A stretch of 64,000 nucleotides of DNA from Pseudomonadota bacterium (GCA_021800795.1 JAJYYO010000001.1:177826-241825), one strand, 5' to 3'; positions 19,311-30,859 are shown, numbered from the stretch's first letter. Numbers and translations: made by a program. Notes: generated by a model from the letters alone, not told the origin.

Positions 19311-19454
19311 CATGGCAGGCAATAATGTAAAGATTCTCGCAGGGATGAGGCCCTGCGGGCATCAACTCGCAAACCTGCCATGCCCGTTCCCTCACCCAAA
19401 CCCTCTCCCGGAGGGAGAGGGAACGAACGAATCGCTACGCGAGTTTCACGTTAA
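19311..19454 (+). repeat. Composite palindromic repeat, copy B
   Basis: Arms CATGGCAGG ... CCTGCCATG with a roughly 58-nt loop, then CCCTCACCCAAA, the perfect palindrome CCCTCTCCCG/GAGGGAGAGGG at 19401-19421, and the tail AACGAACGAATCGCTACGCG ... CACGTTAA. Intergenic between the EamA gene and the trxC 3' end, where it may also act as a bidirectional terminator. Confidence 0.85.
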
Positions 19455-19532
19455 ATGCATCCTGCATTTTGTCTGTGTTCCCCGTGTTGCGCGTCAAATA
19501 CCGTACTTTGATTCACGAATTGAGCGGACCTG

Positions 19533-19967
19533 TCATCCCTTCGATTTAGCCCACTGCACGATACCGCCGACATCCATGGCGCCCGCCTGACGCGCGACTT
19601 CACGGCCGCCTTTGAACAGGGCGAGCGTGGGAATGCTGCGGATGTTGTAGCGCCCGGCCAGTTCCTGTGCCTGCTCGGTATCCAGTTTGGCCAGGCGCAT
19701 GGCGGGCTCCAGCAGCTCCGCTGCTTTTACAAAAGCGGGGGCCATCATTTTGCACGGGCCGCACCAGGGCGCCCAGAAATCCACCAGCACCGGGAGGTCG
19801 CAGCGTTCGATGTGCCGGTTGAAATTGTCCTTATTTAATTCGACCGGGTGCGCGTCGAACAAGGGCTGATGGCATTTTCCGCAGACCGGACGCTCGGCAA
19901 GCTTTGCCGAAGGAACTCTATTTACGCCGTCGCAATGCGGGCAGACGATATGCAGTGATTCATTCAT
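19533..19967 (-). CDS. trxC: Thioredoxin 2 (zinc-containing)
   Basis: 144 residues. N-terminal zinc finger with two CxxC pairs (CPHC and CGKC), then a thioredoxin domain with active site WCGPC and the cis-proline loop SIPTLALF. Cytoplasmic disulfide reductase often linked to oxidative stress. Lies 62 bp downstream of nadC on the same strand; the gap contains a GGATTGAGG-type simple tract (19991-20040). Confidence 0.95.
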   Translation of the reverse strand: MNESLHIVCPHCDGVNRVPSAKLAERPVCGKCHQPLFDAHPVELNKDNFNRHIERCDLPVLVDFWAPWCGPCKMMAPAFVKAAELLEPAMRLAKLDTEQAQELAGRYNIRSIPTLALFKGGREVARQAGAMDVGGIVQWAKSKG

Positions 19968-19990
19968 GGCAGTCTCCTGTATGGTTTTTT

Positions 19991-20040
19991 AATCCTCAAT
20001 CCTTCACGCCACAACTTGGGGCTTCGCCCTCAATCCTTAA
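19991..20040 (-). repeat. Simple-sequence tract (GGATTGAGG type) between nadC and trxC
   Basis: On the minus strand the segment reads AAGGATTGAGGGCG ... GTGAAGGATTGAGGATT: two GGATTGAGG units about 30 nt apart. The first contains the nadC stop codon (AAG GAT TGA). The same unit occurs tandemly inside the AroA coding region at 59537-59660. Confidence 0.6.
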
Positions 20041-20935
20041 TAATTCGCATCGAAAGATCGAGCGCCTCGACATCCTTGGTGAGAGCGCCGATTGAAATGC
20101 GATCCACGCCGGTTTCGGCGATTTCGCGCAGTGAAGATAAGGTAATGCCGCCCGAGGCTTCCAGTTCTGCGCGACCGGCGGTCTGCGCGACGGCGGCGCT
20201 CAATACATCCAGATCGAAGTTGTCGAGCAGGATCAGTTTTGCACCGGCGGCCAGCGCTTCGTCCAGTTGCATCAGGTTTTCCACTTCGATCTGCACGCTG
20301 ATGCCTTTAGGGGCCAGCTTGAAAGCAGCTTCAAGCACGGCGGCAATGCCGCCCGCAGCGGCGATATGGTTTTCCTTGATCAGAATGCCATCATAAAGCC
20401 CTGCGCGCTGGTTATATCCGCCACCCATGCGCACGGCGTATTTCTGTGCATGGCGCAGGCCGGGCAAGGTCTTGCGCGTATCCATGATCTTGACGCTCAG
20501 GCCGGCCACCGCATCCACATAGCGCCGGGTGGTAGTGGCCGTGCCGGACAAGGTCTGCAACAGGTTCAGTGCGCTGCGTTCTGCGGTGAGCAGGGCGCGC
20601 GCCGACCCGTTGATTTTACAGAGGGTTTGTCCGGGATGAATCGCGTCGCCATCCTTTGCATGCCAGATGATTTTGCAGTCGGCATCGAGCGTAAGGAAAC
20701 ATTCGTCAAACCATGCTTTGCCGCATAATATGCCGCTTTGCCGGGTGATCACCTGTGCGCGGGCGCTTGCAGTTTCCGGCAATAACCGGGCGGTCAGGTC
20801 CCCATTGTTGATGTCTTCATCCAACGAGTTCTGGACGTTCTGTCTGATGTGCTGGGTAAGAAATGTCACGGCGGCTTTAAACTGGGTCAGGAAGGAGTAG
20901 TATAAGGCAAGTTGAATGGACTTGAAATTCTTCAT
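20030..20935 (-). CDS. nadC: Nicotinate-nucleotide pyrophosphorylase (quinolinate phosphoribosyltransferase)
   Basis: 301 residues from the ATG at 20935, preceded by GGTGGGG at good spacing; a GTG four codons earlier is also open. Quinolinate-binding and active-site stretches are present: [22 protein letters not shown]-type Lys/Arg residues, KENHI, and the C-terminal EASGGI/SIGALT phosphate-binding turns. Converts quinolinate and PRPP to nicotinate mononucleotide in NAD synthesis. The first ~25 residues extend beyond the usual family start. Its start codon lies inside the divergent clpB heat-shock promoter. Confidence 0.93.
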   Translation of the reverse strand: MKNFKSIQLALYYSFLTQFKAAVTFLTQHIRQNVQNSLDEDINNGDLTARLLPETASARAQVITRQSGILCGKAWFDECFLTLDADCKIIWHAKDGDAIHPGQTLCKINGSARALLTAERSALNLLQTLSGTATTTRRYVDAVAGLSVKIMDTRKTLPGLRHAQKYAVRMGGGYNQRAGLYDGILIKENHIAAAGGIAAVLEAAFKLAPKGISVQIEVENLMQLDEALAAGAKLILLDNFDLDVLSAAVAQTAGRAELEASGGITLSSLREIAETGVDRISIGALTKDVEALDLSMRIIKD

Positions 20936-20949
20936 CTGTTGCCCCACCT
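20921..20949 (+). promoter_or_regulatory. Sigma-32 (heat-shock) promoter of clpB
   Basis: CTTGAAA (20921-20927), 14-nt spacer, CCCCACCT (20942-20949): a near-consensus sigma-32 promoter (CTTGAAA-N11-16-CCCCATNT). It overlaps the nadC start codon on the other strand (20933-20935) and lies 33 bp before the clpB ATG. Confidence 0.85.
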
Positions 20950-20982
20950 GAGTCTCATCCGAAAGTTATCGAGGAGTGCGCC

Positions 20983-23568
<2,586 letters not shown>

Positions 23569-23598
23569 AAAAAGAGTCCGGGTTTCCCGGGCTTTTTG
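23569..23598 (+). terminator. Intrinsic terminator of clpB
   Basis: Directly after the stop: A-run, stem with CCGGG / CCCGG core closed further by AAAAAG / CTTTTT, and T-run. Confidence 0.75.
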
Positions 23599-23714
23599 CG
23601 TATTTAGCCAGCTTGATTTGTCTGACTCATGTGTTGTGGTAGTGTTTCTAAATAAACTGGTCTAGTATAGGTTCTGTATGAGATAGGGGTTTGCCTAGAC
23701 GTTTCTCCGAAAGA

Positions 23715-24872
23715 ATGAGTTATATGCCAGTCGTGTTGCACAGAATGATGCTGTTTGCCTTGTTGTCTGGCATTTTTTTTGCGTCAGCTAACGTTGACGC
23801 GAGTGGATTTGACCCTGTTCCCGTGTATGCTGTTTTCCCGCCGCTCAAACATCATATTTCTGCTGATGAAGCGCTCGCCACCGGCCACGTGCTCGATGAG
23901 ACGTATGCAATGGCAGCGCCTGCCAGCCGGTCATGGCATATTGCCTTTCTGTTTCCGCATATCAAGGACCCCTACTGGATTGGCTGCAGTTACGGGGTAA
24001 TCAGCGAAGCCCGACGGCTGGGTGTCGCGGTCGATATTTTTCCGGCAGAAGGATATGACGATCTGGTCGGCCAGTTGCGCAGGATGGACGAAGCCATTGC
24101 GTCCAAATACGACGCCATCGTTATTTCACCGATCAGCCAGACTGCCGATAATGCATCCATCGCGCGTGCGCGTGCGCACGGCATTCCGGTTTTTGAGCTG
24201 GCGAACGACAGCAACAGTGACGATCTGACGATCAAGATCACCAGTTCATTAAAAAGCATGGGTGGCGATGCGACTCGCTGGTTGATCAGGGATGCGCAAA
24301 AACGCGGGTTAAAGACCGTCAATGTCGCGTTGTTGCCAGGTCCCGTCGATGCGGGCTGGGTCAAGGGTGAAGTCGAGGGTACACTGGAGGCTGCGCGTCA
24401 TGCCCCGATTAAAGTCAATATCGTCGATATCAGGTACGGCGACAGCGACCTGATCGGGCAATCGCAATTGGCCTCAGCGCTGCTCGCCAGACACGGGAAA
24501 ACGCTGGATTATATTATCGGCTGCAGCGGTTGCGCGCCGGCGGCGGTATTGCCGGTAAAAATGTCCGGGCTGTCGGGAAAAGTCAGGATAGTCGCCTACG
24601 ACCTGACCCGGGAAGTGGCTGAATTTGTGCGTCGAGGCGAAATTGTTGCCTCAGCCGACACCAAGGCGGTGAGCCAGGCAAGGGTTGCGATCAATGCAGC
24701 CGTCAATTTTCTGGAGAAAAGAGAGCTTGAAATGCCGCATACGCGTCTGGTCAAGCTGGGAATGCTGGATCGCAGTAATTATGCGGGATACAATTTTGAT
24801 GTATCCATTGCACCGAAAGGATACGAGCCTGTTCTTTCTTACGTACCCATTCGGCCGCCCATGCCAAAATGA
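23715..24872 (+). CDS. Periplasmic binding protein, TorT-like
   Basis: 385 residues from the ATG at 23715 (open upstream to a TTG at 23691; several in-frame ATGs follow, so the start is uncertain). Signal peptide with hydrophobic core LFALLSGIFFASANVDAS. The mature protein is a type I periplasmic binding fold; the strand WHIAFLFPHIKDPYWIGCSY and following GYDDLVGQLRRMD match TorT, the TMAO-sensing partner of the TorS kinase, and ribose-binding relatives. The ligand here is unknown. The stop overlaps the next gene by ATGA, so it most likely supplies ligand information to that membrane diguanylate cyclase. The 120 bp before it hold no clear promoter. Confidence 0.75.
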   Translation: MSYMPVVLHRMMLFALLSGIFFASANVDASGFDPVPVYAVFPPLKHHISADEALATGHVLDETYAMAAPASRSWHIAFLFPHIKDPYWIGCSYGVISEARRLGVAVDIFPAEGYDDLVGQLRRMDEAIASKYDAIVISPISQTADNASIARARAHGIPVFELANDSNSDDLTIKITSSLKSMGGDATRWLIRDAQKRGLKTVNVALLPGPVDAGWVKGEVEGTLEAARHAPIKVNIVDIRYGDSDLIGQSQLASALLARHGKTLDYIIGCSGCAPAAVLPVKMSGLSGKVRIVAYDLTREVAEFVRRGEIVASADTKAVSQARVAINAAVNFLEKRELEMPHTRLVKLGMLDRSNYAGYNFDVSIAPKGYEPVLSYVPIRPPMPK

Positions 24873-26710
24873 AAGCATTGCGTCTCAGAAATAAACTGGT
24901 GCTGGGCGCTGTGGCTATCAGTGCCGTCATGGCAAGCGCCTTCATGCTGGCCGTTTCATGGGTAACCAGCCAGCAGTATTTTGATCAGTCAAGCGCTACG
25001 TTGAACAAGGCATCCAAAACGATCAATGATAACCTGATTGACCGTAAAAACAGTCTGTTGTATGCATCTCGGCAGTTGGCCGCCGAGAAAAATCTGGGCT
25101 CGACCATTTGGTATCTTGGCCAATATGAGCAGTCGGATGTCGGCAGCGAGATACTGTCCAGCACCTACCAGAAATTACTGCGCGACACCTAGAAGATAGG
25201 GCGTGTCGCGAGGCTGTCCCGTATTGCCATTTACGATTCCAGCGGACGGCTGGTTTCATTTGCGCTGTTCGGCAGTCATGGTGATCAGGTCGGCTTTGTC
25301 GAGCGTTATCCATTGCCTGTGTTTCATGTGGCCATGCAAAACGAGGGCGAAGAGTTAAACTTAAAAAATCTCCAAAAAATGCATTCCTTCAACGGACTGG
25401 GCCTTGAGCTGGGCGACCGCTTGCCGTCGCAGGAGCGTGTGCGCTATGCGGTGGTGAATTCAAGGCTGGCGATCGAGTCCCGTGTTCCTGTCATGGGTGA
25501 GACGTTTAACCCGGGCAGCGGGAAACAGGAATTCAAACAGCTGGGCCTGGTCGTCGGGATGCAGGCGCTGGACGAGGATTTTGTCGGTTATCTGTCGCGA
25601 CTGACCGATGTCAAAATCAATGTCTTCACGCAGGCGGGCTACAGCAGCGGTGACTTGCCCGGTTACCTTAATCCGGTCGAGACTGCGCATGAGGGCGAGA
25701 GATTGAAACTGCCTTCATTGAATGAGATCAGCGTCGGCGGCCTGCGTTATTACCAGCGTCTGATTCCGCTCTACAACGGTCAGCAACGCATCGGCAGTAT
25801 TGCCGCGTTGCAGTCGCAGGCCATTATCCGGAAAAATATCTGGGAAATGGAACGTACGCTGGGGCTGATTGCGGCTGCCTGTTTGTTGCTGATCTTTCCG
25901 TTTGTCTGGTATCTGGCCAATTCCATTTCCCGCCCGCTGATCTTGCTGAGCAAGATATTCCGGGACGTCGCAGGCGAAAGAGAGACGCTGAACGAGGAAC
26001 TGGGGGTTTTGGCAAATCGCCGGGGCGATGAACTCGGGGAGCTCACCCAGAGTTTTATGGGTATGAATGACGCGGTCAATCAGAAGATTCAGCTGATTAA
26101 CGAGATCAATGCCTCTCTTGAGGATAAGGTCGCTCGTCGTACGATGCAATTGTGTCTGGCGAATGAGGAGCTGACCAAGCTTGCACGCCATGACGTACTG
26201 ACCGGGTTGCCGAATCGCCAGCTGGTCAGTGACCGGCTGGTGCAGGCGCTCGTTGTTGCAAAACGGGATCAGACGCGCGTCGCGCTGATGTTTATCGATC
26301 TGGATGAGTTCAAACCGATCAATGATACGCAAGGGCATGCCATTGGCGATTTGATGTTGAAGGAAACGGCTGGCCGCATACAGCATTGCATACGCGAAAT
26401 GGACACGGTATCGCGTATTGGCGGCGATGAGTTTCTCGTTCTGTTGCCCGTCATCGAGGCGGTGCAGGATGCTGTCACCGTAGCGGAAAAAATACGCTTT
26501 GCGCTCAATCAGCCGTTCGTGCTTGCGGGCCAAAGCTTGCGTATTTCATCCAGCATCGGGATTGCCATTTATCCTGAGCATGGCTCGGATGAGAGCGCCT
26601 TGCTCAGGAATGCTGATTCTGCCATGTACGATGCCAAGAATAGCGGGCGCAATGCGGTGAAGCTTTTTGAACAACCGATCCTTGCGGACCAGCCCAAGTT
26701 CGATTTCTGA
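24869..26710 (+). pseudogene. Membrane-bound diguanylate cyclase interrupted by one in-frame TAG
   Basis: Without the stop this is one reading frame of 613 codons. N-terminal membrane helix (about 10-32), periplasmic sensor region, second helix (TLGLIAAACLLLIFPFVWYL), HAMP-like linker, then a GGDEF domain with intact RIGGDEF active site and the inhibitory I-site REMD five residues before it. Codon 108 is TAG (25190-25192), after LLRDT; the downstream frame continues unchanged (AAG ATA GGG...). No base is lost, so a single point mutation, a sequencing error or suppression could explain it. As it stands only a 107-residue fragment is made, though the catalytic part could restart internally. Coupled by a 4-bp overlap to the TorT-like gene, suggesting ligand-controlled c-di-GMP synthesis. 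Confidence 0.85.
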
Positions 26711-26738
26711 ACGCGTTTTCAGCAGAGCGCGTTGTCGG

Positions 26739-26810
26739 TTACTTGACCGGCGGCACTTCTTTTTTGGGTTTTTTGACTTCCTTGTTTTTGCGCTGCTGAC
26801 CTTTGGCCAT
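26739..26810 (-). CDS. 23-residue Lys-rich small protein
   Basis: Reads MAKGQQRKNKEVKKPKKE then VPPVK and stop. It has a strong AAGGAG ribosome site 8 nt before the ATG, and the MAKGQ(Q/M)R.NKE.KKPK opening is one I recognise from short unannotated proteins in many beta- and gammaproteobacteria. Strongly basic, no hydrophobic segment; function unknown. Located between the 3' ends of the convergent diguanylate cyclase and kup, on the kup strand and 51 bp past the kup stop, so it may be read from the kup transcript. Confidence 0.65.
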   Translation of the reverse strand: MAKGQQRKNKEVKKPKKEVPPVK

Positions 26811-26861
26811 GATCGTTCTCCTTTTTGGTTGAGTGAACCGTGTTGTAGCGTGATTATAGCG

Positions 26862-28727
26862 TCAGATTTCGATACGCGTACCCATTTCGATGACGCGATT
26901 GGTCGGAATCTTGAAGAAGTCCGCTGCATTCATGGCATTCTTTGACAATACCAGGAACAGCCGTTCGCGCCATTTTGTCATGCCGGGGTTAGGGCTGGAG
27001 ACGATCATGGCGCGCGATATGAAGAACGAGGTGCTCATCATGTCGAGCGGCAATCCCCAGGCGGTGCACAGCTTCAGGGCTTCCGGCAGATCGGGCATCT
27101 CCATGAAGCCGTAGAAGACTCTCACGCGATAGAAATTTTTTCCCATGTCATCGACCAGCAGACGGTTGCCCGGAGTGACATAGGGTTTGTCCTCGACGAT
27201 CACGGTCAGCAGGATGTTGCGTTCGTGCAGCACCTGATTGTGTTTGATATTGTGCAACAGCGCGGAGGGCGCACCTTCTCCGATGCTGGTCAGGAATATA
27301 GCCGTACCCGGCACATGGTTGATATTGTCCGCGTCATCCAGGACGAGCTGAATCGGTACGGATTGCCGGGAAATTTCCTCGAACAGTAATTTGCGTCCTT
27401 TTTTCCAGGTGGTCAACACGGTAAATGAGATGACCGCGATGCCAATCGGGAACCAGCCGCCCTGCGGTATCTTCATGGCGTTGGCGGCAAAGAAGGTGAT
27501 GTCGGTGACGAACAGTACGGAAATCAGGGGGATGACAATGGCCCATGACCAGCGCCAGTACAATATCATTACAAAGCTGATCATGACGGTGGTGATGGTC
27601 ATGGTGCCCGTAACGGCGATGCCATACGCTGCCGCCAGATTGCCGGAGCTCTGAAAGGCGAATACCAGGAACAGCACGGCCAGATATAAGGTCCAGTTGG
27701 TCAGGGGCACATAGATCTGTCCTTGCGCCTTGTCGGAGGTCTGGCGAATTTCCATGCGCGGCAGAAAGCCCATTTGCACCGATTGATTGGCGATGGAAAA
27801 TGCGCCGGAAATCACGGCTTGTGATGCGATCACCGTTGCTGCGGTGGCGAGCAGTACCATGGGCACCAGTGCCCAGGCAGGGGCGAGCAGATAGAAAGTG
27901 TTTTCGATGGCTTTGGGGTTGTGCAGCAGCAGCGCGCCCTGGCCGAAATAATTCAACACCAGTGCAGGAAGCACGAAATAGAACCATGCCAGGCGTATCG
28001 GATATTTGCCGAAGTGTCCCATGTCGGCATACAGCGCTTCGCCGCCGGTGATGGCAAGCACGATGGAGCCCAAAGCCAGAAAGGAGATCCAGGGATCTGC
28101 AATCAGGAAACGGTAAGCGTAAACAGGATTAAGCGCCCACAATACCTGCGGGCTTTTGAAGATGGACAGCAGGCCGAAGCCACCCAGACAGACAAACCAG
28201 ACGATCATGATCGGGCCGAATGCCATGCCGACCGTTGCGGTGCCGCGTTTTTGAATAAAAAACAATCCGGTCAGCACGATGACCGTGAGGGGTAGTATAT
28301 AGATCTTGAACTGGTGTGAGACCAGATCCAGTCCCTCGACTGCCGAAAGCACAGAAATCGCCGGTGTGATCATGCCATCGCCGAAAAACAGCGCGGCGGC
28401 AAGTACGCCGAGCGCCGTGACCAGCCATTTTATTCTGGGATTTTTTGCGGTCAGTTCACTGACCAGCGCCAGCAAGGCCAGCGAGCCGCCTTCTCCACGG
28501 TTATCCGCACGCATGATGATGGTCACGTATTTGAACGATACCAGCAGCATGATGGTCCAGAACATCATCGACAGCACGCCCAGAATATTCGCTTCGATGA
28601 CAGGCAAGGGGCTTGCGCCGGTGAAGGTCGTTTGCAGCGCATATAGCGGGCTGGTGCCGATGTCGCCGAACACCACGCCGATTGCACCCAGCACCAGCGT
28701 AGGCATTTTTTGATGTGTGCCGCTCAT
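26862..28727 (-). CDS. kup: Low-affinity potassium uptake protein Kup (KUP/HAK/KT family)
   Basis: 621 residues, normal length. Begins with the family signature [19 protein letters not shown], followed by about twelve membrane helices and a soluble C-terminal domain of about 150 residues. Proton-coupled K+ importer in the inner membrane. GGGAGA ribosome site before the ATG. Single gene; the 360 bp upstream hold mobile-element debris. Confidence 0.95.
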   Translation of the reverse strand: MSGTHQKMPTLVLGAIGVVFGDIGTSPLYALQTTFTGASPLPVIEANILGVLSMMFWTIMLLVSFKYVTIIMRADNRGEGGSLALLALVSELTAKNPRIKWLVTALGVLAAALFFGDGMITPAISVLSAVEGLDLVSHQFKIYILPLTVIVLTGLFFIQKRGTATVGMAFGPIMIVWFVCLGGFGLLSIFKSPQVLWALNPVYAYRFLIADPWISFLALGSIVLAITGGEALYADMGHFGKYPIRLAWFYFVLPALVLNYFGQGALLLHNPKAIENTFYLLAPAWALVPMVLLATAATVIASQAVISGAFSIANQSVQMGFLPRMEIRQTSDKAQGQIYVPLTNWTLYLAVLFLVFAFQSSGNLAAAYGIAVTGTMTITTVMISFVMILYWRWSWAIVIPLISVLFVTDITFFAANAMKIPQGGWFPIGIAVISFTVLTTWKKGRKLLFEEISRQSVPIQLVLDDADNINHVPGTAIFLTSIGEGAPSALLHNIKHNQVLHERNILLTVIVEDKPYVTPGNRLLVDDMGKNFYRVRVFYGFMEMPDLPEALKLCTAWGLPLDMMSTSFFISRAMIVSSPNPGMTKWRERLFLVLSKNAMNAADFFKIPTNRVIEMGTRIEI

Positions 28728-28805
28728 TGACTCTCCCTGGTTTTCTCCTCTACGGAAGAATGGGGCGGGACTTTACACCTAAAGCAGGATTTGCGCAGCC
28801 ATTAC

Positions 28806-28960
28806 TGTTCATACAAAATAAAGTTGTACCGAAAAACTGCCCTATCTCTTTGATTTTTATAAGCCAGAATTCCGCGCTGAATAAATATAGTTGTATCGTG
28901 GCTCGGTATACTTTCATTGATCGCTTCAATTAATCACAAAATTAAGTTGTATCGAGAAAC
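28806..28960. repeat. Three spaced 25-bp direct repeats, possibly an old transposon end
   Basis: ACAAAATAAAGTTGTACCGA (from 28813) and ACAAAATTAAGTTGTATCGA (from 28936) match at 22 of 25 positions; a third, weaker copy is at about 28880 (ATATAGTTGTATCG). A degenerate fourth lies near 29068. The first copy is preceded by TGT at 28806-28808. Spaced 20-25-bp repeats next to a terminal TGT is the layout of transposase-binding sites at ends of Tn7/Tn5053-type elements; no transposase gene remains. A 25-codon open frame at 29094-29171 without a ribosome site is the only other coding trace in 28961-29204. Confidence 0.45.
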
Positions 28961-29204
28961 GTATGCCGATCGTCAACTATGTGATCGCTCGACTCTAAGG
29001 TTAAAAAAGGATTAAGTCCGTAAACTGCTGTAAATTCGGGGGCTGGTAGCCACCGCTTCGATTCGGTAAATTAACGTTGTCGAGACGACTAATATGGACG
29101 AATTTAACGACTGGGCCGCATTAAAAAATACGCCCGTTGATGACGGAAATGTCATTGCCATGAACGGCTAAAAAACGTGATATACCGAATCTAAATTTAC
29201 AGCA

Positions 29205-29361
29205 CTTTTTGGACTTGGCCTCATGCCGCTGTTCTGTTTTGAGGCTGAATCGGAATTCACTTTATATCGAGGTATGATTTTAGGTCTTTGGGTATGACGA
29301 ACCGGAAATAAAACATCCCATGCCGGTTTCGGCAGAGATGCGTAGCAAGCTTGATGGGCAT
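29205..29361 (-). pseudogene. N-terminal remnant of a tyrosine-recombinase integrase beside ssrA
   Basis: The first 34 codons from the ATG at 29361 read MPIKLATHLCRNRHGMFYFR..., then VIPKDLKSYLDIK and TGA. Shifting frame by one base continues it as EFRFSLKTEQRHEAKSKK. This is the conserved opening of phage-type integrases (CRNRHGxFYFRFVIP, then K(E)xRFSLKT). Everything after about residue 52 is gone. It begins 101 bp past the 3' end of tmRNA, a classic attachment site for integrative elements, so it is the scar of one. Confidence 0.7.
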
Positions 29362-29424
29362 ATCGGCCTCCGCGTTGTGGCACGCCAAAGTGGCACACTT
29401 GAGTTGAAAACCGTCAAGTCATAA

Positions 29425-29457
29425 GAAAAACGCCAAGACTTTCAAGGTCTTGGCGTT
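29425..29457 (-). terminator. Intrinsic terminator of ssrA
   Basis: Stem AACGCCAAGAC / GTCTTGGCGTT followed on the minus strand by TTTTTCTTAT, five bases after the tmRNA CCA end. Confidence 0.85.
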
Positions 29458-29461
29458 CAAT

Positions 29462-29830
29462 TGGTGGAGACGGCGGGAATTGAACCCGCGTCCGCAAGCA
29501 CTCTACAGGCAGTTCTACATACTTAGCCATGTTATTTGATTTAATCCCGGACACGCCAACTGGCGGGCTGGTACGGGACTAGTCACCTTGGTTTTAGCTT
29601 CGTACAAAGTAACCCTGCACGACACGATTCTGTGTAATTTACCTCACTCATCTCGGTCTTGCGACTTTGAGCCCCTCCACAGACAGCAGGGTGTGAGGTC
29701 TAGCCGACTAAGCGGCTAAAGCGTAGTTTTCGTCGTTTGCGACTAGTTTTTTCCAGCTGATTTACGAGGTTGCGGGTCCTCGGTATGCCCTACTCTGCTT
29801 TGCAACCCACGTCGAAGCCATGTCGTCCCC
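29462..29830 (-). ncRNA. ssrA: Transfer-messenger RNA
   Basis: 369 nt. The 5' end GGGGACGACATGGCTTCGAC and the 3' end GAATTCAATTCCCGCC... CCACCA form the tRNA-like acceptor and T arm. The tag frame at 29708-29740 reads (G)CA AAC GAC GAA AAC TAC GCT TTA GCC GCT TAG, so the tag is ANDENYALAA after the charged alanine. Rescues stalled ribosomes and marks the product for ClpXP, encoded at 10613-12522. A terminator follows the 3' end. Confidence 0.96.
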
Positions 29831-29860
29831 GGTTTCGAAGCATGCTGATTGTAACACGCA

Positions 29861-29914
29861 TCAGACGGGTATCAGGTCGAGAAGTTCCATCGGATGATTG
29901 ATTATTGCGTGCAT
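29861..29914 (-). pseudogene. Fragment: 3' end of a second gph copy
   Basis: On the minus strand it reads HAIINHPMELLDLIPV and stop, closely matching the C-terminus of the gph product at 39638 (HAIIDHPMELLHLIART). DNA identity runs from about 29870 to 29915 and stops abruptly upstream. Only 16-17 codons remain. Confidence 0.6.
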
Positions 29915-29960
29915 GAAACGGCCGCAGGTCGGTTGTTGCTGTGTCGTACGAGAGGGGTGT

Positions 29961-29999
29961 ATTGACACCTATAGTAAAAATGGTCAAGATTCAAAATCT
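29961..29999 (+). promoter_or_regulatory. Promoter and operator-like palindrome of the Phd/YefM-type module
   Basis: A perfect TTGACA (29961-29966), 17-nt spacer and CAAGAT as -10, overlapping the palindrome AAGATT-CAA-AATCTT (29985-29999). An operator over the -10 fits autorepression by the antitoxin gene that starts at 30026. Confidence 0.5.
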
Positions 30000-30025
30000 T
30001 ATTTGGCTCTTATTGGGGTTGCATC

Positions 30026-30325
30026 ATGGAACAATTATTGGCTGGCCGTTCTGTCAGTATCACCGAGCTTAAACGCAGTCCCAGCGCCTTTATCGAGCAG
30101 GCGGGTGATGAAGCCGTCGCGGTGCTGAACCATAACCGCCCGGCGGCCTACCTGGTGCCTGCGGCACTGTATATGCGTCAAATGGCCTTGCTGGAAACGG
30201 CTGGGTTGCGTGTAGCCATCGCAGCCAGCCGACGTGATCCGCGTCCCGCTATTCCGGCAGAGCGGATGTTCGACGAGATGGATGCGGCAATCGATCAGGT
30301 GGTTAAAGAACAAGCAGATGCGTAA
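30026..30325 (+). CDS. Type II antitoxin, Phd/YefM (StbD) family
   Basis: 99 residues. The N-terminal DNA-binding domain shows the family pattern SITELKRSPSAFIEQAGDEAVAVLNHNRPAAYLVPA; the C-terminal part, normally the toxin-neutralising arm, is present. The stop overlaps the toxin start by one base (TAATG). The toxin frame is broken, so this antitoxin is now an orphan. Confidence 0.85.
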   Translation: MEQLLAGRSVSITELKRSPSAFIEQAGDEAVAVLNHNRPAAYLVPAALYMRQMALLETAGLRVAIAASRRDPRPAIPAERMFDEMDAAIDQVVKEQADA

Positions 30326-30627
30326 TGGGTGTCGTGGCACAATTCGCTGCGCTGGCGCGCAAGGATTCACTGGAAATCGCCCGTTATATTGCTCGCGATA
30401 ATCCACAGCGCGCCCATTCCTTCGTAATTGAACTGCGCCGGCGCGTTGCTGGCCGAACAGCCTGAATTGGGTGCTCCAAAGCAGAGTGGGCGGATGGTTT
30501 GCGTATGCTTTCTCACGGGCGTTATTTGATTTTCTTTTCTGCGACAGAGGGCGGTATCCTGATAGAGCTGCACAGCGCGCGCAACCTCTCTCCGTTGTTT
30601 GATCATTCGGGTGATTCGGCGGCATAA
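30325..30627 (+). pseudogene. RelE/ParE-family toxin with two frameshifts
   Basis: Starts at the ATG overlapping the antitoxin stop and reads MGVVAQFAALARKDSLEIAR... to IELRRRVA, then hits a stop. The frame +1 continues LLAEQPELGAPKQ, and a second shift restores EWADGLRMLSHGRYLIFF and LIELHSARNLSPLF to a stop at 30625-30627. All parts of a ~98-residue toxin are present, so the loss looks recent. The C-terminal arginine of HSARN is kept. Confidence 0.8.
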
Positions 30628-30859
30628 GTTTGCCAATTGATTACCTGAATTTTATCAATAGCGCAGGGTTTGCTGGTAGATTGCGAGAATGGATTTATAG
30701 CAGGGATGCCGAAGGCAGGAACGGTCAATTGGCTACTCACAAAGCGGATGCCGCTCAGGCGGTAGAATGTGCCAATTGCGGTCATTCGTGAAAGACACAA
30801 AACCTTAGCGTCCTTCAAGGTATTGCATCTACGCTGTTTATAATGCCCTAACGCAGCGT

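Noticed and set aside
19297..19590. A 97-codon frame with [21 protein letters not shown]
   Set aside because: It is palindromic repeat copy B read by chance, with no ribosome site; contrast with the coding copies in hupH and aroA-cmk.
29094..29171. A 25-codon frame (MDEFNDWAALKNTPVDDG...) in the mobile debris
   Set aside because: Could be the first codons of a lost transposition gene, but there is no ribosome site and too little to match.
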